NCBI GenBank assembly: GCA_023512835.1
Contig: CM042089.1
Span: 49,995,004-50,059,003 of the forward strand
DNA: 64,000 nucleotides
From: Taxillus chinensis
Taxonomy: Eukaryota > Streptophyta > Magnoliopsida > Santalales > Loranthaceae
Direction: 5' to 3'
A program made the translations under genes and the position numbers. Below the pieces are notes generated by a model. It was given only the letters and a program-made list of their open reading frames with translations, did not search any database and had not been told where the DNA came from. Below, one piece after another: positions 1 to 11,159 of the stretch (position 1 is its first letter; each line of letters begins with the position of its first letter).

Positions 1-8
1 ATCAAAGC
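1..8 (+). other. Remnant of primer-binding site of copia A
   Basis: The first bases align with the end of the intact tRNA-Met complementary PBS of element B (TGGTATCAGAGC at 62407-62418), with one substitution. The window therefore opens within the PBS and the 5' LTR ends a few bases upstream of base 1. Confidence 0.7.
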
Positions 9-54
9 AGTCTATTTGTTCAAAAGTAGAGATCCCACTCTTTTACTCTAAGCA

Positions 55-1198
55 ATGGCCGAAGAAAGTAGTATGCTATTCAACACTCGCCTTAACTCCG
101 GAGGTGCACAAGAGCCCATCCCAAATCGAAGCAGCAGTGAAAACATCGACCCACCTCAACCTGCTGCTGCCGCCGCTCCTCAACCACGGAGTTCTGGTTT
201 TACTCCGACGAAACCGCCCAAATTCACACCTGAGCTTTTCTCTCAGTGGAAACCTCGCATGAAGATGTTTATGGTATGCCATGATCATCTCATGTGGCCA
301 TGTCTTCATCAGGAGATTCCAATTCCCGATGACCATTGGAGAACATGGAGTTAAGAGGCCAAAGACGGATGCCGAACTTACCAACGATGAAAGAGCCTGG
401 TAGTGCGCTAGTGAAAAGGCTCTAGCTTATGTTACATCGTCTTTGGATTCTGAGGCTTTCACGGACGTCCAGGGCTGCACGTCAGCAAAAGTTGTTTGGG
501 ACAAACTGACAATCCTCTATGAGGGGAGTCAGTCCCAAATGCAAAATGTGATATGTGCTCTCAGACATAATTTTGAGAGTTTCAATCACAAACCTGGCGA
601 ATCCCTTGAAAGCATCTATCGGAGATTCGGCAAGCTCATTCTAGAGCTAAAAACTGTCAATGAGCACTACACTCAGTCTCAAATCAATGACAAGTTCTTT
701 CGATCCTTGCCGGATCGCTACTACTCCAAGCAGCTCCAGATGCAAGCTGACAAAAACTGGCCATTTACTGCCCTTGAGGAAATATATGGAGAGCTTCGGA
801 CTCATGAGGTCAGATTCAGATACACTGACCGTGATGAGAAAATAGCTCGAAAAGAAAAAGGGATAGCTCTCAAAGCTACGGAATGCTCCAGTAATCATTA
901 AGAGGATGATACGGATGAGTCAGAGAATTCTGACTCAGACGCAGAAGAGGAAATAGCTCTTCTTGTCAAATCCTTTGAACGATTCCTTCGGAAAAGTAGA
1001 AAAGGATTCAGAAGAGGCTCCTCATCATCCAGAAGGAAGGAACGATCGGAGTCGAGCTCCCAAGAATGCTTTAACTGTGGGAAACCCGGTCACTAGGCCA
1101 AGGAATGCAGATCCAAATCTAAGACGGCAGAGAAAAGTGACAAGGTTACTCCTCGACGTACTACCTCAGACAACAGCAAGAACAAGAGGAAGGCGTTC
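55..1198 (+). pseudogene. gag: copia A gag, N-terminal and nucleocapsid part
   Basis: Structural capsid protein of a copia retrotransposon. It starts at ATG 55 (MAEESSMLFNTRL), the same start used by element B at 62467. A UBN2/copia gag domain is readable at 443-901 (LESIYRRFGKLILEL, FFRSLPDRYY). A CCHC zinc knuckle (CFNCGKPGH then KEC) lies near 1069-1110. Damage: TAA at 352-354, a frame change just after it, TAG near 404, a stop at 899-901, and TAG inside the zinc knuckle. Element B has a frame change at the same knuckle, so the two copies were broken independently. Acidic, serine-rich stretches follow the knuckle. Confidence 0.88.
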
Positions 1199-2356
1199 GT
1201 GACAAAGTACATCAGTGGCTCGGAAGAAGAGGAGGAATCCTCGGATGATGAGCCAACTCCTAAGCCGAACGTCTGCCTTATGGCAAATACTGAGGTACCT
1301 TCTATCTTTGAGCTCATGAGTAAATTAGAATCTCTTACTACTGTATGTGATCATGAAAAGAATGAGAGACTAATAATTACTCAAATGTACAAAGATATGG
1401 AAAGTCAGAATAAACGTCTTGAATTTACTATTACTAGACTCGAAAAGGACATCGTTGACTTCAGAGGAAAAGAAGCTTGGTATCACGATCTAAGAGCTGA
1501 AAATCATATGTTAAATACCAATCTCTCAGGCCTAAAAGTTATAGTAAAAAGACTCAAAAATGAACTTGAACAGGAAAGGGAAATAAATCGTAAGTGGCTT
1601 AAATCCGGGGAAATAGCCTCTACATTTAGGACTGATCCGGATAATATTCGAGTCAAACCTAGCCTAGGCTCCGAATCATCAAACTCCAATGCTCAAGCTA
1701 CTGAGTGTCCTCCGGATTTCACTCAAAAACTAACCAACTTATATCCTGTTAGTATATCTAAACCGTTGGATGGTTTCATTTCAGGTGGCACCATAGTTTA
1801 TGACTGTGGAGTTGAGGCTGTTACTACACTTCCCGAAGCAGTAGCACCCGTAACTAATGATGAAGGGAAGGCTGCTGCAGTTAAAGCCAAAACTGTAGCA
1901 CCCAAAAAGAAAGGAAAGGCTAAGGCTGACGCATCTAGGGCCAAGAGCGCGTCACCCAAATGCAATGGATTAGGCCACAGGGAACAGAGTAGAAAGTCTG
2001 TAAAATCTAAGAGACCTGTATCCCCTGTTTGTACTTCACATTATAGTGTCTGTTCCATCTGTAGGGAAATGGGTCATTATCACTATGAATGTTGGAGTTT
2101 ATTTGATAACTGGCTTTGTAATCAAATTCGAACCAACAAAGATCAGTTTAATAAAAAGGTTTCTTCGAGCAAAACAAAATCTAAACCACAAAGGAGTGTC
2201 TCTCCCAAGAAAACCCAAATAAAAGAGGCAGTTGAAACTAACAAGCTAAAGTCAACTTGGAGAGCTAAAAGTCCTAGCAAAATCAAATCCGGAACTGTTG
2301 ACATTACTACTGCTCTTTCTAACCGCCCGAAACAAGTTTGGGCACCAAAAGTGTAA
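1199..2356 (+). pseudogene. gag: copia A gag C-terminal region: coiled coil plus second CCHC-like motif
   Basis: An open stretch of 385 codons continues the gag region. Residues about 35-150 are heptad-rich and probably coiled coil (LESLTTVCDHEKNERL, NKRLEFTITRLEKDIVDF). A basic Lys/Ala/Ser linker follows, then a second CX2CX4HX4C motif (CSICREMGHYHYEC) near 2050-2091. The ATG at 1199 is probably not a true start: the matching region of element B (63620 onward) reads on from gag. Element C has the same coiled coil at 51169-51555. The product presumably assembles the particle and binds RNA; the role of the distal knuckle is unknown. Confidence 0.75.
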
Positions 2357-2429
2357 ACTGTTGTCTTTCAGGAGCATCTCTGGAATGCATTGCCGGATCA
2401 CTTGAAGTTAAAAGATCAATCAAAGCAAG

Positions 2430-3594
2430 TGGATCCTCGATAGTGGATGCTCCGGACATATGACGGGTGATCAGACTCTGCTTGTAGAAGTTAATGAAAA
2501 ACGAGGTCCATCCGTTTCATATGGTGACAACAGGAAAGGTAAGACTGTTGGGTATGGCACTTTAACTAACGGCTGTGTATCAATCACTAGAGTTGCACTA
2601 GTCGAAGGTTTGAAGCATAATTTGCTAAGTGTCAGTAATTTATGTGACAAAGGATTTACTGTTTCCTTTATGTCCAACTCTTGTACAGTAAGAGAAAACT
2701 TATCCGGAGATATTAAGTTATCCGGATCAAGAGATGGGGACATATACTCAGTGGTCTTAAGAAATAATTCTTCGACCCCTGTATGCTTCCTCACTAAAGC
2801 TACAGATGAAGATAGTTGGTTATGGCACAAGCGATGCGCACATTTAAACTTTAAGACATTGTCTAAATTAGCGTCACTTGATCTTGTCACTGGTCTACCT
2901 AAACTCAAATTCTCCAGAGACACTCTCTATCGAGAATGCCAACTGGGCAAACAGACCAAACATAGCTTTAAGAGCAAATCAGTTAATTCAATAACTGCTC
3001 CTTTACAACTTCTTCATATGGACCTCTGTGGTCCTATTTCGTTCTAACATCCTTGGTCTGGTGCGAGATATACCCTTGTGGTTATCGATGATTTCACCAG
3101 ATACACATGGGTAATGTTCCTGAAATCAAAGGATCAAACTTTTGAGCATCTAGTAGATCTTTTCAACTGGATAAGCAACTCACAAGGACTGAGCATAAAG
3201 TGCATTAGGAGTGATCATGGTACAGAATTTGATTTTTCAGAAATGAGATCATATTGTTCTGAACAGGGCATATAGCATGACTTCTCTGCTCCCAGAACTC
3301 CACAACAAAATGGGGTAGCTGAGCGCAAGAATCGTACTTTAGTTGAGGCTGGTAGATCCATGTTAGCAGGGGCAACGCTTCCTCTCAGTCTATGGGCTGA
3401 AGCTGTGTCCACTGCCTGCTATGTTCAGAACAGAGAGACCCGGAATAAATTTGAACCAAAATCTGATGATGGGATTTTTGTCGGGTACTCACTACATAGC
3501 AAGGCTTATTGGGTCTTCAATAGAAAACTTTTTAAAGTTGAAGAATCTATCCATGTGACTTTTGATGAAGCTAATCTTGATTGGTCAAAAGTTG
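2430..3594 (+). pseudogene. pol: copia A pol: aspartic protease and integrase
   Basis: The protease active site reads WILDSGCSGHMTGD, with DSG codons at 2439-2447 upstream of the first in-frame ATG at 2460. The GAG-pre-integrase motif follows (WLWHKRCAHLNFKTLSKLAS, ECQLGKQ), then the integrase core: first Asp in LLHMDLCGP, second in IRSDHGTEF, Glu in [13 protein letters not shown]. Breaks: stop at 3045-3047 with a frame change before 3078, and TAG at 3273-3275. Compared with element C, about 45 residues are missing between CYVQNR and KSDDG near 3440, without loss of frame, which removes the segment just after the catalytic core. Confidence 0.92.
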
Positions 3595-5608
3595 CTTCTT
3601 CAAGTTCTAATGTGCAGGTCATGGACAGCAACATCAATTATTCGAAGTTTATGAATGTTCTTGTTACACATTCTGACCAACCACGTGGCATCAGCGAGGC
3701 ACAAAGAAATTATATGGATGATGCTACGGATGACTCAGACTCCGGACTACCATTAAGCTCCGGACATACTCCTACGGATACCCAAAATTTCGGAGCACCT
3801 TCAAGTCCGTCCGGACCCGTTAACACTGGAAGAAACAATGTTGAAGAACCACCTAGTTCTACCGTACCTTCTAATATGGAAACATCTAGTCCGGACGAAG
3901 CTCAACCAGCAGATACACCTGAACCACCTAATTTGGCAGAGCTTCAAATTGTTCAAGATCATCCATCACATGCACAGAATTACAGATGGACACGAAACCA
4001 TCCCTCAGATCAAGTGATTGGTGATCCTATTATTGGTGTAAGAACAAGAGCAGCCACCTCCAACATGAGTCTTTACTCGTGTTTTCTATCTCAAATAGAA
4101 CCAAAGGTGGTAGATGAAGCTCTTCATGATTCGAATTGGATAGAAGCCATGCAAGAAGAGTTGAATCAATTTAAGAGAAATAATGTGTGGACCTTAGTAC
4201 CAAGGCCTAAGTCTCAGCAAGTCATTGGAGTTAAATGGGTGTTCCAGAACAAGCTTGATACGGATGGAATAGTAATCCGGAACAAAGCCAGACTGGTAGC
4301 CAAAGGATATCGTCAAGAAGAAGGAATAGACTATGATGAGACCTTTGCTCCAGTAGCAAGACTTGAGGCAATCCGGATGTTTCTGGCGTATGCTTCATAT
4401 GAAAACTTCATAGTTTATCAAATGGACGTCAAGAGCGCATTCCTGAATGGAGATCTTCAAGAGGAGGTTTACGTAGAACAACCTCCCGGTTTCATTGAAC
4501 CTAAAGCAGGACATCTAGTCTACAAACTTCGGAAAGCTTTATATGGTTTGAAGCAAGCTCCAAGAGCCTGGTATGACACACTGTCAGAATTCCTACTTGC
4601 TCACAACTTCCAAAAAGGGAAGATTGACACCACCTTATTTCTACGAAAAGAGAAAGGACACACTCTAATCGTACAGATATACGTGGATGATATCATTTTC
4701 GGATCAACGAATCCGAAGCTTTGATGACAGGCAAGTTTGAGATGAGCATGATGGGAGAACTGTCCTACTTCCTCGGAATAGAAGTTAAACAATTGAAGGA
4801 AGGAATCTTCATTAATCAAGCTAAGTACACTCGCGATCTTATTAAGAAGTTTGGTATGGAAGGTTCATCTCCCGTTAAAACTCCCATGCCTGTCAGTGCC
4901 AAGTTAGATCCTGAAGTGGATGGCATATCAATAAATGTGACTGACTACAGAGGGATGATAGGATCCTTGCTGTATCTTACAGCAAGTCGCCCAGACATTA
5001 TGTTTGCAACTTGCATCTTTGCACGATATCAGCCGAATCCCAAGGAGTCACATATGCTTCATGTTAAATGGATATTAAGGTATCTCAAGGGAACGATGAA
5101 TTTGGGACTCTAGTACCCAAAGGAGTCCAACTTCACCTTATCCGGATACTCTGATGCTGACTTCGCTGGATGTCGCATCGACAGGAAGAGCACAAGTGGT
5201 ACGTGTCAGTTTCTTGGAAATAAATTAATTTCATCGTTCAGTAAGAAGCAGAATTCCGTATCAACCTCTACTGTGGAGGCGGAATACATAGCTGCTGGGA
5301 GTTGCTGCGCGCAACTACTCTGGATGCAAAGTCAACTTACTGACTACGGTTTCAACATGTCATCTATTCCACTCTACTGCGACAACACTAGTGCAATTGC
5401 TATCAGCAACAATCCTGTCATGCACCCTAAGACGAAGCATATTGAGGTCAGGTATCACTTCATACGCGACCATGTTCTCAAAAATCACATTTCCCTGGAA
5501 CATGTTGCTACTGAAGATCAACTGGCAGACATACTTACAAAGCCCCTACCTGATGCAAGATTCTCTGAACTACTCATCCGATTAGGTATGCTTGACTTCT
5601 CTGCATAG
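3595..5608 (+). pseudogene. pol: copia A pol: reverse transcriptase and RNase H
   Basis: A low-complexity Pro/Ser/Thr linker runs to about 4020, then the copia RT domain ([46 protein letters not shown]). YVDD catalytic residues are at 4680-4691. A small deletion and frame change lie at 4715-4730, just after YVDD, where element C has several extra residues. RNase H runs to 5608 (YSDADFAGC near 5148, VEAEYIAAGSCC, CDNTSAIAISNNPVMHPK, DILTKPL). Another stop is TAG 5111-5113. RT copies the RNA and RNase H removes it; this copy cannot make either as one protein. Confidence 0.93.
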
Positions 5609-7297
5609 CTTCACATTTAAATTTCCCAACAGTATACTTACTATCAGAAAATGCATTGTGCTTTTATTGAAAGTAGAAGATACATACTGACTTTAATGCT
5701 GATCATACTTACTGATTAACGGCTTCATGCTTCTGATATTGATATCAACTTCATATTGGGAGGATGCTTGTGTTTCCCGACTAAAGTCGCTTAAGCAAAC
5801 ATGATTAAAGTTTATATGATTCACCTCTTTCTGGTTTCATGACCTTAATTTTCACTGATCACCACATGACAAAAGCATGTTCATTTAGATTACTCTATTA
5901 ACATGTATAGTTGAAGAAATGAAATAGGTTAGCTCGGAATGCCTGGTGGATGAATACTCAATCGCAGTCTGATCAGCTTCTGAAGTATAGTTTTCTAATA
6001 AGATAGAATTTCTATAAACCGGAAAGGTCAACCGAGAGGATTGCACAATCTACGGGGGAGAAAATGCTTTATATATTATTCGAGTAATACCCCCCGTATA
6101 TGTCTCATGACCTCTTTCCTGACTGTCTATTTGAGGGGGAGCCTTTCATTGAGAGGATCAAATGATCTACGGGGGAGCTTAAATCTCATCTATTACCTCA
6201 GTAATGACCCCCTAATATGTCTCGGATACTCCCTCCTCTAAACCTTTACTTCCGGATCTGACTGGACATGTTGTTTTGAATCAGAATAGTGGCATGCTTG
6301 GATGTATTTTCCTTCTTCAACCATGCATTTTAATCGGCTAATCACCTGCTTACTTTTGACATGTGTCCGCTTCCTCATCTTTCACTCATGAATCCTAATT
6401 TGGCCAAATCATATGATTTTTAATTAATCTTAGCTACGTCGTTCAGCAGGATGGTTTCGCTATGTTGACCTATATGAACTTGTGTATTTATTATCTGACA
6501 TATGTCCTGATTCAGTAATATTGATCATTCTCTCGTATGTATATGTCTATTACATTCTTTGTAATGCATAAGTTTTGTTTCTCATTAGTTCGGATTATGT
6601 CGTTTTTCACTGACTATTTTCTCTTATCCGTACTAATCCTTGCCTGTTAAGCTTTTGCACTTTCAGTTCATTTTTTTTAGCTACAGGTTCAGATTTTCTT
6701 TGCAACCATATCGATAAATCTAGTCCATAGTCTTGGATTTGAAGTGTTGTGGTACTTCTCTTCTCTTCGACTTATTGACAGCAAAGGAATCTACTTTTCT
6801 CTCTCACCGCCCTCTGTTACTACGGACACGGTCTACTTTTCATCCGGATACTCCTCACTCGACTATCATTGATTCCGGATGATTGTCGGTTCATTCCTCT
6901 GGACTCCTGACACTGTCAAATTGCGATAATCCATGTCTTCTTATATATCGCGTGTTTTTGAGGAGGAATCATGATGATTCATTAAATGCAAATCTCGGGA
7001 TGCACACACTTCACCGGATGGCAAATAGCTGTTACCCTTATTTGGTCATGCAGTCTCCACGACATCGTTTCATTCAGAGGTGCACCGATATCAAGACTAA
7101 TGACATCAGCCTGTCAAGCGGTTCACTGTTTTACTCGCCATATCCCTAGAACCGCTGACATTCACAGCCTCGGTCTTATATATTTTGGTCATTCCTGCGA
7201 AGCACGAGTATTGCTCATTTCAAATCCCTAAACCTCTCGTTGCTCTTTTGATACCCAAGACCTCACCTTTCCTCTCGTCCTTCAACCTTCATCTACA
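5609..7297 (+). other. copia A post-pol noncoding region
   Basis: About 1.7 kb without a believable gene. It is AT-rich and contains a duplicated block with PPT-like G runs (annotated separately) and several TCCGGA hexamers. Short open frames here (6041-6241, 6883-7149) have no recognisable features, and the first is only the duplicated block read in frame. It may be the leader of the accessory ORF starting at 7298. Confidence 0.6.
6035..6235 (+). repeat. Duplicated PPT-like/hairpin block
   Basis: Two diverged copies of a block of about 115 bp. Each has a purine-rich CTACGGGGGAG motif (6050-6060 and 6167-6177) followed about 30 bases later by a C run (ACCCCCCGT near 6091; ACCCCCTA near 6207), so each can pair G run with C run. 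An extra GAGGGGGA lies at 6133-6140. Multiplied PPT motifs after pol are known from Sireviruses; the hairpin reading is mine. Confidence 0.65.
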
Positions 7298-10021
7298 ATG
7301 GCACCCAGAATCTCTCTATCCGGCGTTAATCCTGGCCATCTGGTCGATTGGAGTGCTGTCTCTAACCCTCTGGACTAGTTTTCCCAACTTCGCCCTCTAC
7401 TCGAAGCCTCGCATATCCTCAACTTGATCTCCAATCCTGTCGATCTTCTTATCGACGACATTATTGAGTATTACCAAAGGATTCGCTGTACCACTGACTC
7501 CATTATCTCCTATATTCGTGGTGAATCCCTCATCATCACTCCCGCCGTTCTCCGCGCTGCTCTCCACCTACCCACCGGTGAACCACAGCGTCCAAATGCC
7601 GATCCAATGGCGGCTTCTATGGGTTGCACCCAAAAAGGCAAGGAATACAAGGTGAAATCCTTCCAAGGTCGCTATCGCTGTATGGCGACCATACTGAGTC
7701 GCTGTTTACTGGCTCACACTTCAGCTCTGGACTCGGTTCCTTACGATCTTCTCCTGGCCATGTACGGCATTTTTGAAGGTCTTCCGATGGACTGGGGGAC
7801 GTTCTTGTTTCGACTGCTGCAGAATGGTCCCAAGAACCATTCCTTCGGGCGCATACTCAGCATTGTCTTTCGGCATCTTCATCTGGACCATTTTGCCCGC
7901 TATGATGCTGTTCCATTTCCCTCGGCTTATTACCTCCGTTATCTTACGTCGGATGGGAACATGACAGCCCGCCGTCCCTCTGCAGCTCTCCGCATTCTCC
8001 CTGCCTCGGAACAACAAGGCAGTTCTGTTAGTGACCCCTCCGACAGCCAAGCCCCTGATGTTAGTTCTACACCCCGATCCTCCCAGATTCGGTCCGTTGC
8101 AGCACCTTCTCTTTCTCGGGCCTCCCAGCACAGCGTTCGTGCTGACCCATCCGAGGTTACGGGGCCATCTCAGCGCAGTGCCCCTAAAGCTGTTTCCTCA
8201 GCCCCCTCTGCTGCGGATGTCCCCACTCCCTCCACCTCCGCTATTGCTGCCGCGGTTGATACCGCTATTGCTGCCGCCACTGCTGATGTCCCGGCATCTA
8301 CTCCGGAAGCTCCCTTGCCTCCTCTCCCTCAACCCCGAGATTATCTTGACCATCTCTCCGCCGACACCTTAACGGACCTATGGCTCCATTTCAACCTTGC
8401 CCACACCGCCTCCCTTCCTGACAATGATCTCTGGGTGTTTTACACGCGCCATACCTAATCCCCGGAGACCATGATGATCTGGAACTTGGATCACGGCTTT
8501 CTTACACCGGCCTCCATTCCAGATGTGCCGTTCCCTACCCGCTCCAGCCCAGTCCATTCCGCCCGGGGTCCTTCCCCTGCTAAGGCTGGCCCCTCTTCTC
8601 CTGCTGACGCCATTCCCGTGGTTGACCTCTCTAGTCAAAGCGGGTCAGCTGCTCCGGATGCCTCAGCTGCTCCGAATGCCCCTTCTGCTGCTGCTGCTGA
8701 TACTCCTGTGGACTCCTCTGCCCAGTGCACTCCTGCTCCTGTTCATGCGGGGGAGTCCTCCAAAGCTCTGGAGTTGGTCCTTGGGCGTGCCTCTTTTGGC
8801 ACGGTCCACTCCGACGCTGTGCTCTCCGCCCAGCTGGACCGACACGCTTAGGCTCATAGCGCCCAAATATCCGCCATCGCCGCCAAGGTTGATGCACTTG
8901 GCGCCCAACTCCTCTCCGCTCTCACTGATTCCTCCACTTCCATGGAACAGAAGATGGATCTCATTGCCTCGTTCGTCCATTCCTTGTTTACCTCCTTCGT
9001 GGACCTGGCGCACACGATGGCTCGCCCTCCCGTTGCTTCCCGGAGATCTGCCAAACCGGGGGAGAGAGTGTCATCTGATCCTGCTCCTTCTGCACCACAA
9101 CCATCCACTCGTGCTGAGAAGCGGTCTGCCTCTTCATTGCTTTAGGGAGTTCCAATTCCCAAACGTAGTCGCTTCTCTCAGCCAAGCTCCTCGACTGCAG
9201 CTCCTCCTCCAGCCTCTTCATCCGCAGCTGACACCTTCCTCCCATCATATGCGGCGTATGGCCCTTCTGATGCGGATGGAAGCGTGCGCAAGGCAATGAA
9301 GTCCTATGCTGCGTCTTCTGCTGAGAGAAGATGTCTCTCTAATCTGTACCATTTCTCCCCGACCGACATTCAGACCCTTTGTTCGGAGAAAGGACTCTTT
9401 ACAACAGAAGACATTGATAACTTCTCTAGGGCTGCTAAAATGGAGATGAGGCTGTTTCCATCTATATACAAGGATGGGCACTTGTTTGAAGTTCTGCCAT
9501 GCTGGAATGAAGGCTATCTTCCCAGTGTAGATCTCATTCAGTCCTTCATCGACGGAACTGCTGAGGATAGCAAGCCATGGAAAACTCTCTAAACCATCCT
9601 CATTCCGTACCGGATTATGTCGCCACATTTCATGATGGCTGTCTTCATGATACAGTCCAAACAAATGATTCTGATTGATTCTCATCAGATTGTGGAGCAT
9701 TTTGCAAGAAAGAATCAATGGGAACCACTATGTCTCAGGCTGACTGAAGCTGTGAAGAAAGCTAGATTCTACGAAGAGTTATGTATCACACCTTTGAGTC
9801 CAACTGAGAAGCTGAAGGCGATATTCCGGGGCAAGAAGCAAGTGCCACAACATCCGGATGGAGATAGCTATGGGGCTTTTGTCTGTTACTTCATGAAGTC
9901 ATTCTTGACTGTGGACAAATCTTGGAGCCAACACACCACTTATACGATGAAGCAGACAATGGAGCTTAGAGAGAAAGTAGCAACTATGATCTTTAAGTAT
10001 AGTAAGCCTTATGTACCTTAG
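7298..10021 (+). pseudogene. copia A accessory ORF: plant-retroelement domain plus Ulp1/C48-like protease domain
   Basis: One frame of about 908 codons from ATG 7298 (MAPRISLSG) to TAG 10019-10021, broken by five nonsense codons (7376, 8456, 8849, 9143, 9590) with no frame change seen. Residues about 45-210 form a helical domain (SYIRGESLIITPAVLRAALH; FQGRYRCMATILSRCLL at 7661; FGRILSIVF; PFPS to 7924) matching Athila ORF3 at 41582-42277. Long Pro/Ala/Ser linkers follow, with a possible coiled coil near 8860-9010. The C-terminus resembles Ulp1-type cysteine proteases: PHFMMAVF with His at 9626, ILIDSHQ with Asp at 9677, VPQHPDGDSYGAFVCYF near 9845-9895. Tyr (9869-9871) stands where catalytic Cys is expected. 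The position after pol is that of Sirevirus env-like ORFs, but no signal peptide or clear membrane segment is seen. Protease assignment is from pattern only. Confidence 0.72.
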
Positions 10022-10151
10022 TGAAAATCTTGTATAAAGGCTGAATTGTATTTTGTTGCTGATAAATGAAATTAGTTGTGATGCATATTCCGTATGATAT
10101 CTTTTTGCACTGCTTACCAGATCAGATTACAAAGGGTTTGGGCATATCCAT
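10022..10151 (+). other. copia A 3' untranslated spacer
   Basis: Short AT-rich stretch between the accessory ORF and the polypurine tract. Nothing else recognised. Confidence 0.6.
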
Positions 10152-10164
10152 AAATGGGGGAGAT
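10152..10164 (+). other. Polypurine tract of copia A
   Basis: AAATGGGGGAGAT lies directly before the TGTTGG start of the 3' LTR. This is the expected position and composition of the plus-strand primer. Confidence 0.88.
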
Positions 10165-10375
10165 TGTTGGATCAAGCCCAGAATTTGGATAATGCCAATA
10201 AAGCCCTATGTAATTTGATTTGAGATCTTTTATGTTTTTTTAGTCATTGCAGAAGATATGTTATTAATCCGGAGATACACTCGTGAGAGCAAAGCTAAGG
10301 ATAGGATACATAATCCTGATCCGGACAAAAGTGAGTGTCGTCAAACACTTGGTAAATAACCAAGTTTTTAATACA

Positions 10376-10930
10376 TGCGGAATAAGGAACATTCGTGCGG
10401 ACTAAGTCAAGTGATGCGGAGTAAGAATCCTGGTCCACAAGGTCGCACGAAGTAAAAGAAGATACATAGTAAAGACATCCGAGTCTTCCATACATGCGGA
10501 GTAAGGAATACTAATGCGGAATAAGGACTCAAGTCTTTATTTACACGGACTAAGGAAACTAGATGCAGAGTAAGGAATCCGGACAACTTACTCATACGGA
10601 GTAAGGAAGCGCTAGTACGGAGTAAGCACTCCGATCCCATAGACTCACCCGGAGTAAGGAACTTACATATGGAGTAAGGAACTTACATGCGGAGTAAGGA
10701 AGCGCTAGTACGGAGTAAGCACTCTGATCCCTTAGAGTCGCTCGGAGTAAGGAACTTACATACGGAGTAAGGTACTTACATACGGAGTAAGGAACTTACA
10801 TGCGGAATAAGGAAGCGCTGACACGGACTAAGGATTCCAGTACCAAATAGATACGGAGTAAGCAACCACTGACATGGAGTAAGGTTCCGAGCTTCATTAG
10901 CAACGGAGTAAGGAAAATTACACCGGACCA
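10376..10930 (+). repeat. Tandem array of CGGAGTAAGGAA-type units inside copia LTR
   Basis: Imperfect units of about 20 bp (ACGGAGTAAGGAACTTACAT is typical), mixed with longer units carrying GGAAGCGCT and GATCCCTTAGA segments. The same array is in element B at 61380-61800 with different copy number. Position upstream of the TATA box suggests an enhancer role, which is inference. Confidence 0.85.
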
Positions 10931-11159
10931 AGAAGATGCTACTTCAATTCACCGCATTTAAAGCTATCAGGTCGTGGCGTCCCGATGTAAGACAAACTCA
11001 TTGAGAACCTGAAGAATCTTACACGTGGATCACCCGGATATGTGGACACAACCTTAATTATATTTGGGAACTCACAAAGGCACTTATACTCTTCAAACCC
11101 AAGATCTTGAGCTCCACAAACCGCAACAGTCAAGACAAAGAGATTACCGAGGAATAGTT

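Noticed and set aside
2471..2923. 150-codon minus-strand open frame
   Set aside because: Antisense to protease/integrase of copia A, which has clear catalytic motifs on +.
9245..9718. 157-codon minus-strand open frame
   Set aside because: Antisense shadow of the accessory ORF of copia A; no features of its own, and the + frame has domain-level matches.
7298..10021. The accessory ORF as a captured host gene or separate DNA transposon
   Set aside because: I saw no terminal inverted repeats or target duplications around it and it ends just before the PPT, so an element-encoded ORF is the simpler reading. A comparison with other copies could change this.
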